This document shows, one piece after another, positions 5,317 to 8,378 of a stretch of DNA of 8,378 nucleotides. How positions within the stretch are numbered: position 1 is the first letter of the stretch; each line of letters starts with the position of its first letter. Both the position numbers and the translations under genes were made by a program. The notes under the pieces were generated by a model, which had not been told where the DNA came from, made no database searches, and saw only the letters and a program-made list of their open reading frames with translations. Origin of the DNA: an uncultured Eubacteriales bacterium (lineage in GTDB: Bacteria > Bacillota > Clostridia > Oscillospirales > Oscillospiraceae); the NCBI GenBank assembly GCA_900550705.1, contig URTG01000074.1, forward strand, positions 1 through 8,378. Direction: 5' to 3'.

Positions 5317-7269
5317 TCAGGTGCGCTTGAATTGCTTTTCTAGTTGGGCGCGGGTCAGCTCGATGGCCACCGGGCGGCCGTGGGGGCAGTATTTCACCTG
5401 GCCGGAGACCACGGCGGCGGCGATTTTTTCCAGCTCCGGGGCGCTGGTCTTCCAGCCGCCCTTGATGGCGGCCTTGCAGGCCATGGTGTGGAGCAGCTCG
5501 TCCCGGGCGGCGTCGGGGTCGGCCCCGCCGGTGAGGAGCTTCTGGGCCAGGTCGGACAGGGTGGCCTCCACCTCCCCGGCGGGCACGTCGAAGGGGGCCT
5601 GGCGGACGGCAATGCAGCCCCCCAGCTCGTCCACATCGAAGCCGAACTCGGCCAGCAGGTCCCGGCGGTCCAGCAGGGCCATCTGCTCCTCGGCGGGCAG
5701 CCGGAACACCGCCGGGGTGAGCAGGGACTGGGCCATGGGGCGGTAGCCCTGGGCCTTCATCCGGTCGAAGTTCATCCGCTCATGGGCGGCGTGCTTGTCG
5801 ATGAACAGCACCCGGTCCCCCTGCTCCACCAGGATGTAGGTGTTCAGCACCTCTCCGGCCACCCGCCAGGGCGCGATTTCCGGCTCCGGCTGGGGCTGGG
5901 GGACGGATTCCGGTTTGGGAGCCGCCGGAGCCTCCGCCTTGGGCGCGGGGCGCGGCTCCGTCTCAGACGGCGGGGCTTGGACTGTCTCCCCGGAGCGGAC
6001 AGTGGGAGCGGGAGATGCAGGGACGGCGGCGGGCGGCTGCATTTTCCCAGGGGCCGCCTGGGGCTTTACTATCTGGGGGGCGGGCCGCTCCGCGGTGAAG
6101 TCGTGGAGGGGCAGGGTCTCCGCTGGGGCGGGGGCGTCCCAGATTCTGGGTGGAGCCGGGGCCGCCGGTTGGGCGGCGGGGGCGGGCTGGGCCGTCAGTC
6201 TGATTTGGTTGGGGGTGACGGAGTCCGCCGGGCGGACGCCGGGGATGCTTTTGGGCTTCCACTCCGCCTGGGGGTGGGAGCGGTCCTGCTCCAGGGCGGA
6301 GAGCACGGCGTGGTACACGGCGGAGAAGACCTCCCGCTCGCTGCCAAACTTGACTTCGGTTTTCGCAGGGTGGACGTTCACATCCACCGCGTTGAGCTTC
6401 GTCTCTACATGGAGGACACAGGCGGGGAACTTGCCCACCATGCGCTGGTTCTGATAGGCCTGCTCCAGGGCGGTCATCAGCAGGGGGCTTTTCACCTGGC
6501 GGCCGTTGACGAAGAAGAACTGCCAGCTCCGGCTGGCCCGGCAGCACACGGGCTGGGACACAAAGCCGGACACGGCGATGCCCTCCCCCCGGGCCTTCAC
6601 CTCCCGCAGCCCCAGGGCCAGCTCCCGGCCCAGAACGGCGTAGACGGCGGAGCGGAGCTGACCGTCTCCCGGGGTGAGCAGCTCCTGCTTGCCGTCCCGG
6701 ATGAACTTCACCGCCACCTCCGGGTGGGACAGGGCCACCCGCTGGACCACGGCGAAGACCGCGGCCCCCTCGGCGGTGTCCCGCTTCATAAATTTCAGGC
6801 GGGCGGGGGTGTTGAAAAACAGGTCCCGGACGAGCATGGTGGTGCCCCGGGGTCCGCCGGCCTCCTCCACTGCTCCGGGCACGCCCCCCTCCAGGGCCAG
6901 GGAGGCCCCCAGGGGCGCGTCGTCCGTCCGGGTGAGCACCTCCATGCGGGACACGGAGGAGATGGCCGCCAGGGCCTCCCCCCGGAAGCCCAGGGTGCCG
7001 ATGGCCTCTAAATCATACTGGGAGCGGAGCTTGCTGGTGGCGTGGCGGAGGAAGGCGGTTTTCAGCTGGGCGGCGGGGATGCCGCAGCCGTCGTCCGTCA
7101 CCCGGAGAAAGGTCATGCCCCCGTGGGAAATCTCCACGGTGACGGCGGAGGCCCCGGCGTCGATGGCGTTTTCCATCAGCTCCTTGGCCACGGAGGCGGG
7201 CCGCTCCACCACCTCGCCGGCGGCGATGAGGTCGGCCACATGGGCATCCAGCACTTGAATCGTTGGCAT
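5317..7269 (-). CDS. mutL: DNA mismatch repair protein MutL (endonuclease type)
   Basis: MutL couples MutS mismatch recognition to strand incision and removal. The 650-residue product has the N-terminal GHKL ATPase with ELMENAIDAGA (30-40), DDGCGI (59-64) and GTLGFRGEAL (91-100), then LFFNTPARLKF (150-160). A Pro/Ala-rich linker covers roughly 340-466. The C-terminal domain carries the nuclease motifs: DKHAAHERMNFD (491-502, usually DQHAxxERxxxE), ACKAAIKGG (597-605), CPHGRP (628-633) and a terminal FKR (647-649). QSLLTP (514-519) fits the beta-clamp consensus Qxx[LI]xP and sits where B. subtilis MutL has its clamp motif. The frame is open to 7689, but that extension overlaps the preceding gene; the ATG at 7269, with GGGAG six bases upstream, gives the family N-terminus. 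It follows the small membrane-protein gene by 17 bases, so coupled translation is likely. Confidence 0.97.
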   Translation of the reverse strand: MPTIQVLDAHVADLIAAGEVVERPASVAKELMENAIDAGASAVTVEISHGGMTFLRVTDDGCGIPAAQLKTAFLRHATSKLRSQYDLEAIGTLGFRGEALAAISSVSRMEVLTRTDDAPLGASLALEGGVPGAVEEAGGPRGTTMLVRDLFFNTPARLKFMKRDTAEGAAVFAVVQRVALSHPEVAVKFIRDGKQELLTPGDGQLRSAVYAVLGRELALGLREVKARGEGIAVSGFVSQPVCCRASRSWQFFFVNGRQVKSPLLMTALEQAYQNQRMVGKFPACVLHVETKLNAVDVNVHPAKTEVKFGSEREVFSAVYHAVLSALEQDRSHPQAEWKPKSIPGVRPADSVTPNQIRLTAQPAPAAQPAAPAPPRIWDAPAPAETLPLHDFTAERPAPQIVKPQAAPGKMQPPAAVPASPAPTVRSGETVQAPPSETEPRPAPKAEAPAAPKPESVPQPQPEPEIAPWRVAGEVLNTYILVEQGDRVLFIDKHAAHERMNFDRMKAQGYRPMAQSLLTPAVFRLPAEEQMALLDRRDLLAEFGFDVDELGGCIAVRQAPFDVPAGEVEATLSDLAQKLLTGGADPDAARDELLHTMACKAAIKGGWKTSAPELEKIAAAVVSGQVKYCPHGRPVAIELTRAQLEKQFKRT

Positions 7270-7286
7270 GGCTGTCTCCCGTCCTC

Positions 7287-7739
7287 TCACTGGGCCTTGC
7301 GGGCCTGGAGGTCGGCCTGGAGCAGGTCGTGGATTTCCCACAAGGCGCGGACCGACTCTCGGTGGGCGGTCCCCAGGGTGACGGCGGGGTAGCGATAGCC
7401 CCGCGCCTTGGTCTTGACCACCAGGGTGCGGCTGCCCTTGGCGTTCAGTCCGGAGTGGATGCCCACGGAGAAAATATCCTCCAGCGGAATGACGTCGCTG
7501 CCGATGGTCAGGGTGTGCTCGTCCATGGACCAGTCCAGGCGCTGGACATCCAGGGTCTTGAACAGGGTAAACCGGGCGGCGGCCATGGCGCAGATGAGGG
7601 CCAGCCCGGCCAGCGTCAGCACGTCCTGGGGCACATGGCCCCGGCCCAGGGTGGCAACGGCCACCACGGCGGCCACCATGACCACCCAATAGGCCTCATC
7701 CTTTCCGACGCTGCGGACCAAAAGTTCTCCACGGTGCAT
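7287..7739 (-). CDS. Small two-helix membrane protein with a possible PH-like cytosolic domain
   Basis: This is a 150-residue protein of unknown function. Two hydrophobic segments (about 17-32 and 38-58) separated by a short GRGHVPQ turn form an N-terminal membrane hairpin. The rest (about 60-145) is soluble and has short beta-strand-like pieces: LDVQRLDWSMDEHTLTIG, then DVIPLEDIFSVGI, then SRTLVVKTK and GYRYPAVTLG. It ends in a helix (ESVRALWEIHDLLQADL). Two N-terminal helices followed by a strand-rich domain with an 'I-plus-hydrophobic-plus-DI' turn resembles bacterial PH-like (YdbT/YcxB-type) membrane proteins; I hold this only tentatively. The ATG at 7739 is preceded by AAAGGAAG at seven-base spacing. 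It lies between mutS and mutL, but nothing in it suggests a DNA repair role. Confidence 0.8.
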   Translation of the reverse strand: MHRGELLVRSVGKDEAYWVVMVAAVVAVATLGRGHVPQDVLTLAGLALICAMAAARFTLFKTLDVQRLDWSMDEHTLTIGSDVIPLEDIFSVGIHSGLNAKGSRTLVVKTKARGYRYPAVTLGTAHRESVRALWEIHDLLQADLQARKAQ

Positions 7740-7780
7740 AGGGGTTCTTCCTTTCTGTTGTTCCGTATTTTTTGGAGGTT

Positions 7781-7802
7781 CGCCCCGGTGGATGGCGGGG
7801 CG
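7781..7802. other. GC hairpin in the mutS downstream gap
   Basis: CGCCCCG (7781-7787) and CGGGGCG (7796-7802) pair perfectly across an eight-base loop, between the nested palindrome and the leader of the membrane-protein gene. On the coding strand it is followed by an A run, not a T run, so it is not a normal terminator. Confidence 0.45.
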
Positions 7803-7823
7803 GGGGGAATCATGGGGACGGTT

Positions 7824-7904
7824 CCGTAGGGGCCGATGTCCTCATCGGCCCGTTTCGATGGTGCGTCGGCTGCCGCAGGCCGCTGGGGACAGCGGCCCCT
7901 ACGG
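7824..7904. repeat. 81-bp nested palindromic repeat between mutS and the membrane-protein gene
   Basis: Twelve-base perfect outer arms (CCGTAGGGGCCG 7824-7835; CGGCCCCTACGG 7893-7904) enclose and partly overlap two inner hairpins. One is GGGCCGATG/CATCGGCCC (7830-7838, 7843-7851, loop TCCT) and the other GGCCGCTG/CAGCGGCC (7878-7885, 7890-7897, loop GGGA). Because the outer and inner stems share bases, the long-arm and double-hairpin folds exclude each other. It occupies most of the 186-base gap after mutS. There is no T run and no open frame of interest. GTAGGGGCC-type palindromes are, from memory, dispersed in related clostridial genomes. Confidence 0.8.
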
Positions 7905-7925
7905 GAGACCGGGCGGGGGTCTGAA

Positions 7926-8378
7926 TCATCCCCCCAGCTCCTGCTTCAGCTCCGCCAGCAGGTTCAGCGCCTCCAGGGGGGAGAGCAGGTTCACGTCGGT
8001 CATGGCCAGGCGCTTGAGAACGGCCTGACCGCCTAAATCGGCCAGGGAGACCTGCTCCTCCTCCGGGGCGGCGGGAGCGGGCGTGGGCAGGCCGCCGCTC
8101 TCCAGCTCGGCCAGGATATCCCGGGCGCGGCGGATGACCCGGTCGGGCACGCCGGCCAGCTTGGCGACCTCGATGCCGTAGCTCTGGTCGGCCCCGCCGC
8201 GGACAATCTTGCGGAGGAAAATCACGTCTCCCCCCCGCTTTTTGGCGGCGATGTGGTAGTTTTTCACCCCGGGAATTGCCCCCTCCAGGGCGGTTAGCTC
8301 GTGGTAGTGGGTGGCGAACAGGGTCTTGGCCCCCAGGCGCTTGGGGTCGGCGCAGTATTCCAGCACCGCCCGGGCGAT
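7926..8378 (-). CDS. mutS: DNA mismatch repair protein MutS, C-terminal part (5' end outside window)
   Basis: The last 150 or so codons of MutS are present; the frame is open through the right edge. MutS recognises mismatches and, on ATP binding, recruits MutL. The fragment enters just after the Walker B region with IARAVLEYCADP, then shows the ABC ATPase H-loop segment TLFATHYHEL. IFLRKIVRGGADQSYGIEVAKLAGVP and VIRRARDILAELE follow, the helix-turn-helix dimerisation part. A short Pro/Ala/Glu linker (PTPAPAAPEEE) leads to the conserved C-terminal block DVNLLSPLEALNLLAELKQEL. This architecture is MutS1, not MutS2, which would have a Smr domain. It heads the visible gene run and is separated from mutL by one small membrane-protein gene. 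Confidence 0.97.
   Translation of the reverse strand: MARAVLEYCADPKRLGAKTLFATHYHELTALEGAIPGVKNYHIAAKKRGGDVIFLRKIVRGGADQSYGIEVAKLAGVPDRVIRRARDILAELESGGLPTPAPAAPEEEQVSLADLGGQAVLKRLAMTDVNLLSPLEALNLLAELKQELGG

Noticed and set aside
5344..7011. A 555-codon open frame on the plus strand opposite mutL
   Set aside because: It is antisense to a fully motif-supported MutL, rich in Gly/Leu/His/Gln as expected for the shadow of a GC-rich gene, and shows no domain or ribosome-binding logic.
7270..7689. 140-codon upstream extension of mutL
   Set aside because: It overlaps the membrane-protein gene in another frame, is Gly/Arg/Pro-rich nonsense, and MutL proteins start at the MPTIQVLDAH-like position used here (7269).
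1..8378. CRISPR array, tRNA or rRNA genes, transposase or defence system
   Set aside because: No regularly spaced direct repeats, no tRNA/rRNA signatures and no such proteins in any frame; all solid coding sequence is accounted for by the eight complete and two partial genes described.

Overview
The window is GC-rich DNA with G or C at most third codon positions. It carries eight protein genes, all on the minus strand, so transcription runs from high to low coordinates. DivIVA, SepF, a Gram-positive style Hfq and a MutS/MutL pair with an endonuclease-type MutL together point to a Firmicute. The GC bias and the style of the intergenic palindromes suggest an Oscillospiraceae-type gut clostridium (Flavonifractor / Pseudoflavonifractor / Lawsonibacter neighbourhood). 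That placement is inference; no rRNA is present to confirm it.

Layout in transcription order: mutS 3' end (cut by the window edge, 7926-8378); a small two-helix membrane protein of unknown role (7287-7739); mutL (5317-7269); an unrecognised 228-residue protein (4578-5264); miaA (3530-4471); hfq (3010-3267); an HlyD-like membrane-fusion protein (1699-2970); a YggS/YlmE-type PLP protein (879-1592); sepF (333-830); and the 5' part of divIVA (1-282, cut by the window edge).

The genes fall into three functional blocks: mismatch repair (mutS, mutL), RNA modification and RNA-based regulation (miaA, hfq), and cell division/polarity (yggS, sepF, divIVA). The mutL-miaA-hfq order matches that known from E. 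coli, and yggS-sepF-divIVA is a reduced form of the Bacillus ylm cluster. The gaps are short except at mutS/7739, 4578/miaA and miaA/hfq. I saw no intrinsic terminator (hairpin plus T run) on the coding strand and no promoter I could defend, so one long transcript or several overlapping ones are both possible.

The least ordinary content lies between genes. There are two elaborate nested palindromes (3335-3458 and 7824-7904), each with long outer arms enclosing inner hairpins, a probable fragment of another dispersed repeat (4509-4553), and several GC-rich hairpins at gene junctions. I found no phage, transposase, CRISPR, toxin-antitoxin or defence genes. This is mostly a conserved housekeeping region; the open questions are two unknown proteins, an HlyD-like gene beside division genes, and the repeats.
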